From NCBI GenBank assembly GCA_009726125.1, contig WLIT01000007.1, positions 1-58,478 of the forward strand: a DNA stretch of 58,478 nt. The letters are read 5' to 3'. Both the position numbers and the translations under genes were made by a program. Below are positions 1-8,989 of the stretch, one piece after another. The DNA comes from Actinomycetota bacterium (lineage in GTDB: Bacteria > Actinomycetota > Actinomycetes > Nanopelagicales > Nanopelagicaceae). The notes beneath the pieces were generated by a model, which was given only the letters and a program-made list of their open reading frames with translations, did not search any database and had not been told where the DNA came from. Position 1 is the first letter of the stretch. Each line of letters opens with the position of its first letter.

Positions 1-225
1 CTACGTCCATTGGCTGAAAAGTTAATCACTGCTGCAAAGGTTGGAGATCTTCCAGCTCGTCGTCGCGTTATGGAGACAATCCAGAACAAGTCAGTAGTTC
101 ACACACTTTTCACCGTGATCGCGCCAACATTCGCAACTCGCGAAGGTGGATACACACGTATCACCAAGATTGGTCCACGTAACGGTGACAATGCGCCAAT
201 GGCGGTAATTGAACTCGTTAAGTAA
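1..225 (+). CDS. rplQ: 50S ribosomal protein L17 (C-terminal part)
   Basis: This open frame enters from the left edge and ends at the TAA at 223-225, so only the last 74 codons are visible. The residues ([13 protein letters not shown], then [11 protein letters not shown], then a C-terminal [17 protein letters not shown]) match the conserved second half of bacterial L17, a protein at the exit-tunnel side of the large ribosomal subunit. L17 normally ends the rpsM-rpsK-rpsD-rpoA-rplQ operon, and truA follows it here as in many bacteria. A hairpin beginning at 263 probably ends the operon. The start codon lies outside the window. Confidence 0.95.
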   Translation, partial: LRPLAEKLITAAKVGDLPARRRVMETIQNKSVVHTLFTVIAPTFATREGGYTRITKIGPRNGDNAPMAVIELVK

Positions 226-257
226 AACAATCTAAAACAATTCAAGAATAAGAAGTT

Positions 258-1031
258 ATGTCCGAACCCACTGTCACTCTTGCCAGTGGGTTCGTTCGTT
301 TAAGAATTGATTTAACTTACGACGGCACGAACTATGCGGGCTGGGCGCCACAGCCAGATCAACGCACTATTGAGGGCGAATTAAGAAGCGCAATTTCAAA
401 GCTCGCTGGTGTGCAGGTCGAACTAGTAGTCGCTGGCCGAACTGATGCTGGGGTCCATGCCACCGCACAAGTCATGCATGTCGATGTTCCAAAGGACGCT
501 GATGATATTCCGAATTGGGTATTTCGATTAAATCGCATCTTGGATCAAGATATTCGAATTCTTAAAGTAAGTATTGCTGCCGATGATTTCCATGCTCGGT
601 TTTCAGCGATTGAACGCGAATATCAATATCGCTTGGCAGATGACAATCAAATTCTGCCACCGCTAGAAAGATTTAATACTTCGACCTGGTTTCGACCTCT
701 TGATGTTGATAGGTTAAATGAAGCGAGTTCGTTATTACTTGGTGAGCACGATTTTGTGGCATTTTGTAAGTTCCGCGAAGATCAAAAAACTGTGCGCACC
801 TTAAAGAAATTCCATTGGTCAAGGTTGGATTCTGGAATCTTGGTCGCCGATGTCGCAGCAAATGCTTTCTGCTATTCCATGGTTCGAAGCCTTGTCGGGG
901 CTGCGGTCGCAGTTGGCGAAGGCCGTTTTGAAAAAGAATGGGCACTGGCAATACTGGAGAATAAGGAGCGGGTTTCTGATTCTTATGTCTTTCCGGCAAA
1001 TGGCTTAACGCTGGTGAAAGTAACTTATTAA
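258..1031 (+). CDS. truA: tRNA pseudouridine(38-40) synthase TruA
   Basis: The 257-residue protein isomerises uridines 38-40 in the anticodon arm of tRNAs. It shows the family opening RLRIDLTYDGTNYAGW (from about residue 14) and the catalytic motif AGRTDAGVHA, whose Asp is the nucleophile. Length is normal for TruA. ATG 258 is the only start codon upstream of the conserved domain, even though the first 12 codons coincide with an 11-bp perfect hairpin that looks like the terminator of the preceding ribosomal operon. No strong Shine-Dalgarno sequence is visible. The stop codon overlaps the start of the next gene (TAATG), so the two are probably translated together. Confidence 0.95.
   Translation: MSEPTVTLASGFVRLRIDLTYDGTNYAGWAPQPDQRTIEGELRSAISKLAGVQVELVVAGRTDAGVHATAQVMHVDVPKDADDIPNWVFRLNRILDQDIRILKVSIAADDFHARFSAIEREYQYRLADDNQILPPLERFNTSTWFRPLDVDRLNEASSLLLGEHDFVAFCKFREDQKTVRTLKKFHWSRLDSGILVADVAANAFCYSMVRSLVGAAVAVGEGRFEKEWALAILENKERVSDSYVFPANGLTLVKVTY
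263..301 (+). terminator. Hairpin terminator candidate inside the start of truA
   Basis: CGAACCCACTG (263-273) and CAGTGGGTTCG (284-294) form a perfect 11-bp stem with a 10-nt loop, followed by the T-rich stretch TTCGTTT. It lies 38 nt after the rplQ stop, where the ribosomal-protein operon should end, but also inside the first codons of truA. It could be a terminator with partial read-through, or a hairpin affecting truA initiation. The stem is seen directly; the function is inferred. Confidence 0.6.
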
Positions 1032-2632
1032 TGGGGCATATTGATTTAAGCGGTATCGAATATTGGTTACCCGATGGCAGATTGTTATTGAATGATGTTA
1101 ACTTTCGGGTTGGCGATGGTGCAAAGGTCGCGATAGTTGGCCCAAATGGTTCGGGCAAAACAACTTTGATTAAGATGATTTGTGGTGATTTAACGCCACA
1201 CGCCGGCAAGGTTTCAATCTCTGGTGGCCTTGGAATTATGCGCCAGTTCATTGGGCAGGTACGTGATGAATCAACGGTTCGAGATTTGTTAGTTTCCATA
1301 TCGCCACCAAAAATCCAAGAGGCGGCGCTTCGTGTACAAAAAGCCGAAACGTTAATGAATGAACGAAATACCGAGAAGGATCAACTTAACTTTGCTCAGG
1401 CGATATCTGATTGGGGAGATGCTGGGGGATACTACTCTGAAGTTATGTGGGATATGTGTTGCACAAGTGCGTTAAATAAAACTTACGATGAAGTCTCACA
1501 TCGCCTAGTCAATACGCTATCTGGTGGCGAGCAGAAGAAATTAGTTTTGCAGGCACTACTTCGTGGTCCTGATGAAGTACTGGTTTTAGATGAGCCAGAT
1601 AACTATTTGGATGTTCCCGCAAAAAGATGGCTAGAGAGTGAGTTAATTGAAACTAAGAAAACTATCTTCTTTGTAAGTCACGATCGCGAATTGCTTAATA
1701 AAGTCGCACAGAAAATAGTGGCCGTAGAACTTGGTGCAACTGGTAATACCGTTTGGGTACATGGTGGAAATTTTGCGACGTGGCATGATGCCCGTAAGGC
1801 ACGTCAAGAACGCTTCGCAGAACTACTTCTTAGATGGAATCAAGAACATGATCGCTTGATTAATTTAGTAAAAACGCTTCAAGTCCAAGCTGCTAGCAGC
1901 CCAGATATGGCATCTAAATATCGCGCAATGCAAACAAGACTTAGAAAGTACGAAGAGATAGGTGCACCCGAAGCGCCACCACTTGAACAAGATGTAAAGG
2001 TAACTCTTAAAGGTGCCCGTACTGGGCTGCGAGTATTAACTTGTGAAAAATTGCAATTAACTGGGCTTACAGATCCCTTCGATCTTGAACTTTTTTATGG
2101 CGATCGGGTCGCAATTTTGGGCCAAAATGGAACGGGTAAATCACATTTTCTTCGAGCAATTTCAGGAGATGAGAGCGTTAAATACTCTGGGACATTTAAG
2201 TTGGGCGCACGAGTTACTCCAGGATTTTTTGCGCAAACACATTCACATCCAGAATTTATTGGAAAAACTCTTGTCGAAATTCTCTGGGAAGAAGCTTCGC
2301 TGCAGCTAGGCCAAGCGAAAAGTGTGTTGAGTAGATATGAATTGAGCCAACAATCAGACCAAAGATTTGAATCACTTTCTGGTGGCCAGCAAGCGCGTTT
2401 CCAAATCTTGTTGTTGGAACTTCAAGGTTCAACAATGTTGTTACTAGATGAACCAACCGACAACTTAGATTTGGCTTCTGCTGAAGCGTTAGAAGAGGGA
2501 CTTGCTGGATATTCCGGAACTGTCCTTGCAGTGACCCACGACAGGTGGTTTACCCGAGGATTCGATCGTTACCTAGTATTTCCTGCCACTGGTGGGGTCT
2601 ATGAGGCTAAAGAGCCCGTCTGGGAATACTGA
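1031..2632 (+). CDS. ABC-F family ATPase (duplicated ATP-binding cassettes)
   Basis: The 533-residue soluble protein has two ATP-binding cassettes and no membrane segments, the ABC-F arrangement. Such proteins act at the ribosome in translation control or antibiotic protection rather than in transport. Cassette 1 has Walker A GPNGSGKTT (residues 37-45), signature LSGGEQKK and Walker B VLVLDEPDNYLD. Cassette 2 has a slightly unusual Walker A GQNGTGKSH, signature LSGGQQAR and Walker B LLLDEPTDNLD. A charged linker of roughly 70 residues joins them, as expected. Both cassettes look catalytically intact. It overlaps the truA stop by one base. I cannot assign an ABC-F subfamily from the sequence alone. 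Confidence 0.9.
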   Translation: MGHIDLSGIEYWLPDGRLLLNDVNFRVGDGAKVAIVGPNGSGKTTLIKMICGDLTPHAGKVSISGGLGIMRQFIGQVRDESTVRDLLVSISPPKIQEAALRVQKAETLMNERNTEKDQLNFAQAISDWGDAGGYYSEVMWDMCCTSALNKTYDEVSHRLVNTLSGGEQKKLVLQALLRGPDEVLVLDEPDNYLDVPAKRWLESELIETKKTIFFVSHDRELLNKVAQKIVAVELGATGNTVWVHGGNFATWHDARKARQERFAELLLRWNQEHDRLINLVKTLQVQAASSPDMASKYRAMQTRLRKYEEIGAPEAPPLEQDVKVTLKGARTGLRVLTCEKLQLTGLTDPFDLELFYGDRVAILGQNGTGKSHFLRAISGDESVKYSGTFKLGARVTPGFFAQTHSHPEFIGKTLVEILWEEASLQLGQAKSVLSRYELSQQSDQRFESLSGGQQARFQILLLELQGSTMLLLDEPTDNLDLASAEALEEGLAGYSGTVLAVTHDRWFTRGFDRYLVFPATGGVYEAKEPVWEY

Positions 2633-2634
2633 TT

Positions 2635-2663
2635 TTGACCCATTTCCCGTTCGCGGGTAATCT
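2635..2663 (+). promoter_or_regulatory. Sigma-70-type promoter of rplM-rpsI
   Basis: TTGACC (2635-2640) and TAATCT (2658-2663) are separated by exactly 17 bp, close to the housekeeping -35/-10 consensus. Transcription would start near 2670, giving an untranslated leader of about 64 nt before the rplM GTG. The promoter begins just after the stop codon of the ABC-F gene. Confidence 0.75.
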
Positions 2664-2733
2664 AGCCCTCTGCTCAAAGCGCTATTTGGCCCGAGAGCTA
2701 AACCGAATAACAATTTAGGAAGAGAGATACCTC

Positions 2734-3186
2734 GTGCGCACTTTCACACCAAAGGCTGGTGACGTTGCTCGTAAATGGCATGTCATCGATGCAGAAGGAG
2801 TTGTACTTGGTCGTCTTGCAAGCCATGCAGCTGTTCTACTTCGCGGAAAGCATAAGACAACATTCGCACCACACATTGATATGGGCGACTTCGTAGTTGT
2901 TATCAACGCAGAGAAAGTTGTTCTAACCGGACAAAAAGCCGGACAAAAATTTGCTCACCACCACTCTGGTTTCCCAGGTGGTATGACTTCTATTGTTTAC
3001 TCAGATCTTATTAATTCAGATCCAACACGCATCGTTGAAAAAGCAATTCTAGGAATGATTCCTAAGAATAAGTTGGGCCGCACTGTTGGTTCAAAGCTAA
3101 AGGTTTACGCAGGACCAGCACATCCACATGCTGCACAGAACCCAACACCTTTCGTATTCACCCAAGTTTCCCAGATGACTAAGTAA
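2734..3186 (+). CDS. rplM: 50S ribosomal protein L13
   Basis: The 150-residue protein is L13, an early-assembling large-subunit protein. Family signatures are [18 protein letters not shown] near the N terminus, [20 protein letters not shown], and the central segment HHSGFPGGM. The start is GTG 2734, placed by the purine-rich ribosome-binding stretch AGGAAGAGAG (2717-2726) 7 nt upstream and by the usual L13 N terminus. It is co-transcribed with rpsI, the standard pairing, from a well-formed promoter at 2635-2663. Confidence 0.97.
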   Translation: MRTFTPKAGDVARKWHVIDAEGVVLGRLASHAAVLLRGKHKTTFAPHIDMGDFVVVINAEKVVLTGQKAGQKFAHHHSGFPGGMTSIVYSDLINSDPTRIVEKAILGMIPKNKLGRTVGSKLKVYAGPAHPHAAQNPTPFVFTQVSQMTK

Positions 3187-3204
3187 GTAACAGGAGCCAT
3201 ATAA

Positions 3205-3693
3205 ATGTCTGATTTTGATACCGCAATCGATATCGATGTTGAAGAAGTTCCAACATCATATTCATCATCAACTCCTGGTATTGCCCCTGGTCGCAAAGGT
3301 GTTCTTGCACCTGGTGGCGGAACTGGTCGTCGTAAAGAAGCAGTTGCCCGCGTTCGCTTAGTTCCTGGTTCAGGAAAGTGGACTGTTAACGGCAAAGAGC
3401 TTGCAGTTTATTTCCCAAATAAAGTTCACCAACAATTAGTGTCAGAACCATTCCGCACAGTTGGTGCTGAAAATGAATTCGATGTTGTAGCCCGTATCAA
3501 TGGTGGCGGAACCTCAGGACAAGCAGGAGCACTTCGTTTAGGTGTTGCTCGTGCCCTAAATGAAATCGATCGTGATGCAAACCGTCCTTCTCTTAAGAAG
3601 GCTGGCTTCCTTGCACGTGATGCTCGTGTTATCGAACGCAAGAAGTACGGCCTGAAGAAGGCTCGTAAGCGTTCTCAATACAGCAAGCGTTAA
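3205..3693 (+). CDS. rpsI: 30S ribosomal protein S9
   Basis: The 162-residue protein ends in the basic tail [14 protein letters not shown], whose final Lys-Arg reaches the ribosomal P site. The conserved core begins at [14 protein letters not shown] (about residue 40). The first 38 or so residues are an acidic, low-complexity extension rich in Asp, Glu, Ser and Pro; similar N-terminal extensions are common in actinobacterial S9. ATG 3205 is preceded by CAGGAGCC at a suitable distance. It lies 18 nt after rplM. Confidence 0.96.
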   Translation: MSDFDTAIDIDVEEVPTSYSSSTPGIAPGRKGVLAPGGGTGRRKEAVARVRLVPGSGKWTVNGKELAVYFPNKVHQQLVSEPFRTVGAENEFDVVARINGGGTSGQAGALRLGVARALNEIDRDANRPSLKKAGFLARDARVIERKKYGLKKARKRSQYSKR

Positions 3694-3708
3694 TTAACTC
3701 AATCAAAT

Positions 3709-5031
3709 ATGGCTCTCTTTGGCACTGATGGTGTCAGAGGTGTCGCCAATCGCGATCTCACTGCGGAACTCGCTCTCGATTTAGCTGTCGCTGCTGCGCA
3801 CGTATTGGGCGAAGTTGGCGCAATTTCAAAAAATCGCCCGGTAGCAATTGTTGGGCAAGACTCACGCGCATCTGGTGAATTTCTCGAAGCGGCAATTGTT
3901 GCGGGCTTAGCAAGTGCCGGTGTTGATGTTTATAAAGTTGGAGTTCTTCCAACACCAGCTATTGCACATTTAGTTGCATCTACTGGCGCCGATCTCGGCG
4001 TAATGATTAGCGCATCGCACAATCCCATGCCAGATAATGGAATTAAATTCTTTGCTAAAGGCGGCGGCAAGTTAGATGACGCATTAGAAGCAGCAATCGA
4101 AGCCCGGCTTAATGAGCCTTGGGATCGCCCTATTGGCCGCGAAGTAGGCCGAGTAATAATTGATGAATCTGCAGCCGAAAGATATATCTTTCACTTGCTC
4201 TCATCGCTAAATACAAATCTTGCCGGAATAAAAGTGGTCGTTGATTGCGCAAATGGCGCAGCATCAGAAGTAGCCCCGGAAGTTTATGCGCGAGCAGGCG
4301 CCGAAGTTATCGCAATATCTAATAAACCAAATGGTTTAAATATCAATGAAAATTGCGGTTCAACACATCTAGAAAATCTAATCGCGGAAGTTAAGAAGCA
4401 CGGCGCAGATTTGGGCATTGCCCATGATGGCGATGCAGATCGCGCACTAGCAATAGATGCCGCAGGCAAGGTAATTGATGGTGATTTCATTCTGGCTATC
4501 TTGGCTAATGACTGGAAGGTCCAAACTGTTGTTGGAACCGTTATGACAAATCTTGGATTTATTAAGGCGATGTCTGAAGTTGGAATCTCATTTGAAAAGA
4601 CTCCGGTTGGCGATCGCTATGTCTTAGAAAAAATGTTGGCAAATAGCCACAAACTTGGTGGCGAACAATCTGGCCACATAATTATGCGAGATTTTGCGAA
4701 TACCGGTGATGGCTTATTAACGGCGCTGCAATTGATGTCTGTAATGGCTAGGAGCAAGAAGCCACTAGCTGAACTTGCGAAGGTTATGGATCGGTTCCCA
4801 CAAGTATTGATAAACGTTGAAGATGTTAAGAAAGAGAAACTTGAAAGCTCTAAAGCAATTGCAGTTGCAATTGGTGAATATGAAGCAAAGCTTGGAACAT
4901 CGGGTCGAATCTTGTTGCGCGCATCAGGAACCGAATCGCTAGTTCGGGTTATGGTTGAAGCAGAAAGCCAGAGCGTTGCTGAGGAAATAGCACAGAAACT
5001 TGCTTCACTTGTAAGATTAGAACTCTCGTAA
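3709..5031 (+). CDS. glmM: Phosphoglucosamine mutase
   Basis: The 440-residue enzyme interconverts glucosamine-6-phosphate and glucosamine-1-phosphate on the way to UDP-GlcNAc for peptidoglycan. All four phosphohexomutase signatures are present: the phosphoserine loop SASHNP (phospho-Ser at residue 103), the magnesium loop DGDADR (240-245), the sugar loop GGEQSGH, and the phosphate-binding RASGTESLVRV near the C terminus. It begins 15 nt after rpsI with no visible Shine-Dalgarno sequence and lies 20 nt before glmS, so the two consecutive enzymes of the pathway are linked. The rplM-rpsI-glmM order is typical of actinobacteria. Confidence 0.97.
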   Translation: MALFGTDGVRGVANRDLTAELALDLAVAAAHVLGEVGAISKNRPVAIVGQDSRASGEFLEAAIVAGLASAGVDVYKVGVLPTPAIAHLVASTGADLGVMISASHNPMPDNGIKFFAKGGGKLDDALEAAIEARLNEPWDRPIGREVGRVIIDESAAERYIFHLLSSLNTNLAGIKVVVDCANGAASEVAPEVYARAGAEVIAISNKPNGLNINENCGSTHLENLIAEVKKHGADLGIAHDGDADRALAIDAAGKVIDGDFILAILANDWKVQTVVGTVMTNLGFIKAMSEVGISFEKTPVGDRYVLEKMLANSHKLGGEQSGHIIMRDFANTGDGLLTALQLMSVMARSKKPLAELAKVMDRFPQVLINVEDVKKEKLESSKAIAVAIGEYEAKLGTSGRILLRASGTESLVRVMVEAESQSVAEEIAQKLASLVRLELS

Positions 5032-5051
5032 GTTTCTAAGGAGCCTTCCCC

Positions 5052-6872
5052 ATGTGTGGCATTGTTGGTTACACCGGAAAAGAACTTGCTCTAACACCCG
5101 TTCTTGAGGGGCTGCGCAAACTTGAATATCGCGGTTATGACTCTGCGGGAATCGCGCTCATAACAAATCCTGGTGAAAAACTTTGGATTGAAAAGCGAGC
5201 TGGGAAGTTAGGGAACTTAGAGGAAATTCTCGGAGCTAAAATTCCTAATTCACATAGCGGTATCGGGCACACCAGGTGGGCAACACATGGTGGACCAACA
5301 GATGTGAATGCGCATCCACATCTTGATAACGAAGGTAAGTTGGCAGTAATTCACAATGGAATTATCGAAAATTATTTAGAATTGCGCCGCGAGTTAGAAA
5401 AAGTAGGGCATGTCTTTAAATCAGAGACTGATACCGAATCCGTAACCCACTTGTTAAGTGATGCTCGAAAGAAGCGTGGTGGCGATTTAGCGGCTGCTAT
5501 GCGTGATATCTGCAAACAGTTACGTGGCTCATTCACACTTCTTGCTATCCATAGTGACGATCCAGGGCGAATTGTTGGGGCCCGGCGAAATTCACCGCTA
5601 GTAGTAGGTGTTGGTAATGGTGAAAACTTCCTTGCATCAGATGTTTCAGCATTTATTTCACATACCAAGCGCGCTCTCGAATTAGGCCAAGATGAAGTTG
5701 CGGATATTACGGCGGACTCAATTGTTATCACTGATTTATCTGGAAAAGTATTGCCACACAATGAGTATGAAATCTCGTGGGATGCATCTGCTGCAGAGCG
5801 TGGTGGCTTTGAACATTTCATGCTTAAAGAGATTTTCGAGCAACCAAAGGCAATTGCCGACACCTTGCTTGGGCGGATTAAGGGTTTAGATAGCGAAGTA
5901 ACAAAAGGAATTAACTTAGTTGGAATTGAAAAGGTGGTAATTGTTGCTTGTGGAACTGCATTCAATGCTGGACTAGTTGGCAAGTACGCAATAGAGAAAT
6001 GGGCCGATATTGCGGTCGATGTTGAGTTGGCATCGGAATATAGATATCGCGATCCAAGTGTCAATGAAAATACTTTGCTGATACCAATTTCTCAATCTGG
6101 TGAAACCATGGATACCTTGATGGCGATGCGCTATGCCAAAGAGAAGGGCGCCAGAATATTCGCTGTTTGCAATACAAATGGGTCAACAATCCCACGCGAA
6201 TCTGACGCCGTTCTCTACACGCACGCTGGTCCAGAAATAGCAGTTGCATCTACTAAAGCATTTGAAACCCAATTGATTGCGATGTATTTAATCGGCCTTC
6301 ATTTAGGACGTATCAGGGGAGTTATTTCGCAAGAGCTTATGGAAGAGATTGAACTTGAACTATCAGAACTTCCCGCAAAAGTTGAGCAGGTTTTGGAGAC
6401 CGTCGAACCGCTCCGCGAACTAACTAGAAAATTTTCAAACACAACCTCAATGTTGTTTCTCGGCCGCCATGTTGGTTTTCCAACTGCCCTTGAGGGCGCC
6501 TTAAAGTTAAAAGAGTTGGCCTACATGCATGCCGAAGGTTTTGCTGGTGGTGAATTGAAACATGGCCCGATTGCGCTAATTGAAGAGGGAACACCTGTAG
6601 TTGCAATAGCCCCACCGGCGGGTACATTATTGGCGGAGAAGATGGCATCTAATATTCAAGAAGTGAAGGCTAGAGGCGCAGTGATAATTGCAATTGCAGA
6701 TTCGGAACTTGCTTCAGCGGATTATTTGGTTCGCATTCCCACAACTCATGAGTTCTTACAACCAGTTCTGTCGGTCGTACCGTTGCAAGTAATCGCATAT
6801 GAGATGGCAATTGCTCGAGGAAATGACGTTGATCAACCGCGCAACCTAGCAAAATCAGTAACGGTCGAGTGA
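5052..6872 (+). CDS. glmS: Glutamine-fructose-6-phosphate aminotransferase (isomerizing)
   Basis: The 606-residue enzyme makes glucosamine-6-phosphate from fructose-6-phosphate and glutamine. The N terminus MCGIVGY exposes Cys2, the glutaminase nucleophile; the glutaminase domain shows RYRGYDSAG-type and TRWATHG motifs. Two SIS sugar-isomerase domains follow, with SQSGETMDT and ASTKAFETQ, and the C terminus VDQPRNLAKSVTVE is the family ending. AAGGAG about 8 nt before the ATG fixes the start. The 20-nt upstream gap is far too short for a glmS ribozyme. Confidence 0.97.
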   Translation: MCGIVGYTGKELALTPVLEGLRKLEYRGYDSAGIALITNPGEKLWIEKRAGKLGNLEEILGAKIPNSHSGIGHTRWATHGGPTDVNAHPHLDNEGKLAVIHNGIIENYLELRRELEKVGHVFKSETDTESVTHLLSDARKKRGGDLAAAMRDICKQLRGSFTLLAIHSDDPGRIVGARRNSPLVVGVGNGENFLASDVSAFISHTKRALELGQDEVADITADSIVITDLSGKVLPHNEYEISWDASAAERGGFEHFMLKEIFEQPKAIADTLLGRIKGLDSEVTKGINLVGIEKVVIVACGTAFNAGLVGKYAIEKWADIAVDVELASEYRYRDPSVNENTLLIPISQSGETMDTLMAMRYAKEKGARIFAVCNTNGSTIPRESDAVLYTHAGPEIAVASTKAFETQLIAMYLIGLHLGRIRGVISQELMEEIELELSELPAKVEQVLETVEPLRELTRKFSNTTSMLFLGRHVGFPTALEGALKLKELAYMHAEGFAGGELKHGPIALIEEGTPVVAIAPPAGTLLAEKMASNIQEVKARGAVIIAIADSELASADYLVRIPTTHEFLQPVLSVVPLQVIAYEMAIARGNDVDQPRNLAKSVTVE

Positions 6873-6873
6873 A

Positions 6874-7545
6874 ATGACTACAGAACAATTAACGAAACGT
6901 CGACATGAAATGTTTCATGCCCTTCGAGTTTCGGGGCTTTTATTCTTAGGTTTTCTCTTTATTACCCAACAAGTGATAACTCGCGGCTGGCTTTATCACC
7001 TAGATCATTACATTTTAGATTTAAAAAATCCACAATTCAAAGGATTAGCAGGTCATATTCTGATCGGACTAGATGATCTTGGACTTCGCTGGTTTACTGC
7101 AACAGTTCTCTTGATAAGTGCCGCGATTATTAGTTGGAGATTCAAATCATTTCGTCCAATAAATCTCTCAATCTTGGCGCTGGTATCACTTAATTTAGTT
7201 GTAGGTGCTACTAAAATTTATATTGGTAGAACTAAGCCGAGACTTTATATTGATGATTTACAGGCCGGTGGCATGTCATATCCAAGTGGTCACGCTTCAA
7301 ATGCACTAATTACTTGGGGGCTCCTTGCTTATTTGATTTATCGTTACACAAATCGCGCACCATTTGAGGGAATAAAGTTGTATCCAATAGTTGGGCTAAT
7401 CACGACAACTGTTGTGGTTGTTTCGTTAATTAGGAACACCCATTGGTTCTCAGATTTACTTGGTGGCGTATTCATTGGTGGCGCCTTACTAGTAGCAATT
7501 ATTGCTATTGACCGATTTTTTCCATCAGATAAGCAGCCTTCGTAG
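6874..7545 (+). CDS. PAP2-superfamily membrane phosphatase
   Basis: The 223-residue protein has about five or six predicted membrane segments and PAP2 (phosphatidate or undecaprenyl-diphosphate phosphatase) motifs. Motif 1 reads KIYIGRTKP, with Lys where the family usually has Arg; motif 2 is YPSGHAS with the catalytic-support His; motif 3 keeps RNTHWFSDLLGG with nucleophilic His and Asp, but the arginine normally six residues before the His is Ser, while an Arg sits at minus three. Its place between glmS and acpS in an envelope operon suggests recycling of undecaprenyl diphosphate or lipid phosphate metabolism, but the substrate cannot be read from sequence. It starts 1 nt after the glmS stop. 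Confidence 0.85.
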   Translation: MTTEQLTKRRHEMFHALRVSGLLFLGFLFITQQVITRGWLYHLDHYILDLKNPQFKGLAGHILIGLDDLGLRWFTATVLLISAAIISWRFKSFRPINLSILALVSLNLVVGATKIYIGRTKPRLYIDDLQAGGMSYPSGHASNALITWGLLAYLIYRYTNRAPFEGIKLYPIVGLITTTVVVVSLIRNTHWFSDLLGGVFIGGALLVAIIAIDRFFPSDKQPS

Positions 7546-7895
7546 TGGCGCCCATAATTGGAATTGGAATTGATGTCGTAGCCATCGATCGCTTCCAAGA
7601 GTCATTGGATCGCACCCCAGCCTTGCTAAATCGCGTGTTTACGCCAAATGAGTCACAACTCAAAGTTTCCAGTCTGGCGGCGAGATTTGCTGCAAAAGAG
7701 GCTTTAGCTAAAGCACTTAATGCCAAGTCGGCTTTCAATTGGCAAGAGGCCGAAGTCGTTAATGAAACTAGCGGAAAACCAAATTTTTTATTTACTGGCG
7801 AGATGGCCAATCGCTTAGCAAATCACAAGGTGCATTTAACGCTTTCGCATGACGGTGGAATTGCATCCGCCATGGTGATTGTCGAGGCTGATTAA
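7545..7895 (+). CDS. acpS: Holo-[acyl-carrier-protein] synthase
   Basis: The 116-residue protein transfers phosphopantetheine from CoA to the acyl carrier protein of fatty acid synthesis. The N-terminal motif IGIGIDVVAIDRF carries the magnesium-binding Asp, and the second motif AARFAAKEALAKAL carries the conserved Glu and Lys. Length is normal. The GTG start overlaps the PAP2 stop by one base, and the stop overlaps the alr start (TAATG). In many actinobacteria an NAD(P)HX repair gene (nnrD) stands between acpS and alr; none is present here. Confidence 0.95.
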   Translation: MAPIIGIGIDVVAIDRFQESLDRTPALLNRVFTPNESQLKVSSLAARFAAKEALAKALNAKSAFNWQEAEVVNETSGKPNFLFTGEMANRLANHKVHLTLSHDGGIASAMVIVEAD

Positions 7896-8989
7896 TGCGC
7901 GCGGTAGTTGAAGTTAATTTAAAGGCAATCGCAAATAACATTGCGCTGATCAAGAATGCAACTTCGGCACAAATTCTTGCCGTCGTTAAAGCAGATGCAT
8001 ATGGTCACGGCTTAATTCCAGTTGCTAAATGTGCAATTCAATCAGGTGCTACCTGGCTTGGAGTTGCCTTACTCGAAGAAGCTTTCACGCTTCGCGAAAG
8101 TGGATTTACCGCACCACTTATTGCCTGGCTTACTCCACCTAGTGCAGATTTCAAGGCAGCAATTGATTCCAATATTGATCTATCTATTCCATCCTTGAGG
8201 CATCTAGAACTTGTGGTTGCGGCAGGTAAGGCGGTTGGTAAAACGCCACGAGTTCATATCGAGGTAGATACTGGAATGAGTCGAGGTGGCTTGCTCGGTG
8301 AGTGGCAAGAATTTTTGATTGCGATCAAAGGTGCAGATGTTGAAGTTATTGGCTTCTGGTCACACTTTGCAAGAGCCGATGAACCAGATGAAATTGCGAA
8401 TGAAAAACAGCTTCAAGATTTCGAAGCTAAATTAACAGAGCTGCGCGAACAGGGAATTGATCCAAAATATGTCCACTTTGCTAATTCTGCTGCGACTCTT
8501 ACGAATCAAACATCACACAACGACATCATCCGCTTGGGAATTTCAATGTATGGATTGAGTCCGGATGTAAAAACTCTTGGCTCCTCGCAATCTTTGAACC
8601 TTGAACCCGCAATGACCCTTAAAGCAGAAGTACATTTAGTAAAGCGAGTTCCTGCCGGTTCGCCAGTTGGATATGGCGGAACTCAAAAAACTTCTCGCGA
8701 TACCAAACTTGCAATTATCACTATGGGATATTCCGATGGCATACCACGTAACACAACGAGCGCCGCTGGAGTATTTATTGCTGGCGCAAAAGCCCCAATA
8801 ATTGGCCGAGTATCTATGGATCAATTCGTAGTTGATTTAGGGCCGGACTCAGATGCGAAAACTGGGGATATTGCTGAGATATTTGGCCCACTTGGATATT
8901 CAATTGATGATTGGGCGCAAGCCGCAGGAACAATTAATTATGAAATGGTCACTCGAATCGCCACTCGCGTGCCTAGAATCTACGCGTGA
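7895..8989 (+). CDS. alr: Alanine racemase
   Basis: The 364-residue PLP enzyme makes D-alanine for peptidoglycan. The PLP-binding lysine is Lys32 in AVVKADAYGHG, the second-base Tyr lies in PVGYGGT, and the C-terminal domain has the family signatures GRVSMDQFVVDLG and EIFGP. Length and domain order (TIM barrel then beta domain) are normal. It overlaps acpS by one base and the next ABC gene by four, so the transporter genes downstream probably share its transcript. Confidence 0.96.
   Translation: MRAVVEVNLKAIANNIALIKNATSAQILAVVKADAYGHGLIPVAKCAIQSGATWLGVALLEEAFTLRESGFTAPLIAWLTPPSADFKAAIDSNIDLSIPSLRHLELVVAAGKAVGKTPRVHIEVDTGMSRGGLLGEWQEFLIAIKGADVEVIGFWSHFARADEPDEIANEKQLQDFEAKLTELREQGIDPKYVHFANSAATLTNQTSHNDIIRLGISMYGLSPDVKTLGSSQSLNLEPAMTLKAEVHLVKRVPAGSPVGYGGTQKTSRDTKLAIITMGYSDGIPRNTTSAAGVFIAGAKAPIIGRVSMDQFVVDLGPDSDAKTGDIAEIFGPLGYSIDDWAQAAGTINYEMVTRIATRVPRIYA

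Noticed and set aside
673-1299. Minus-strand open frame of 208 codons across truA and the ABC-F gene
   Set aside because: It lies wholly antisense to two well-supported genes, resembles no protein and has no start signals. Long antisense frames also occur opposite glmS (5372-6064), the LivH-type gene (10658-11203), groEL (19197-19538) and mdh (37495-37998) for the same codon-bias reason.
5032-5051. glmS ribozyme before glmS
   Set aside because: The gap between glmM and glmS is 20 nt and holds only a ribosome-binding site; the ribozyme needs well over 100 nt.
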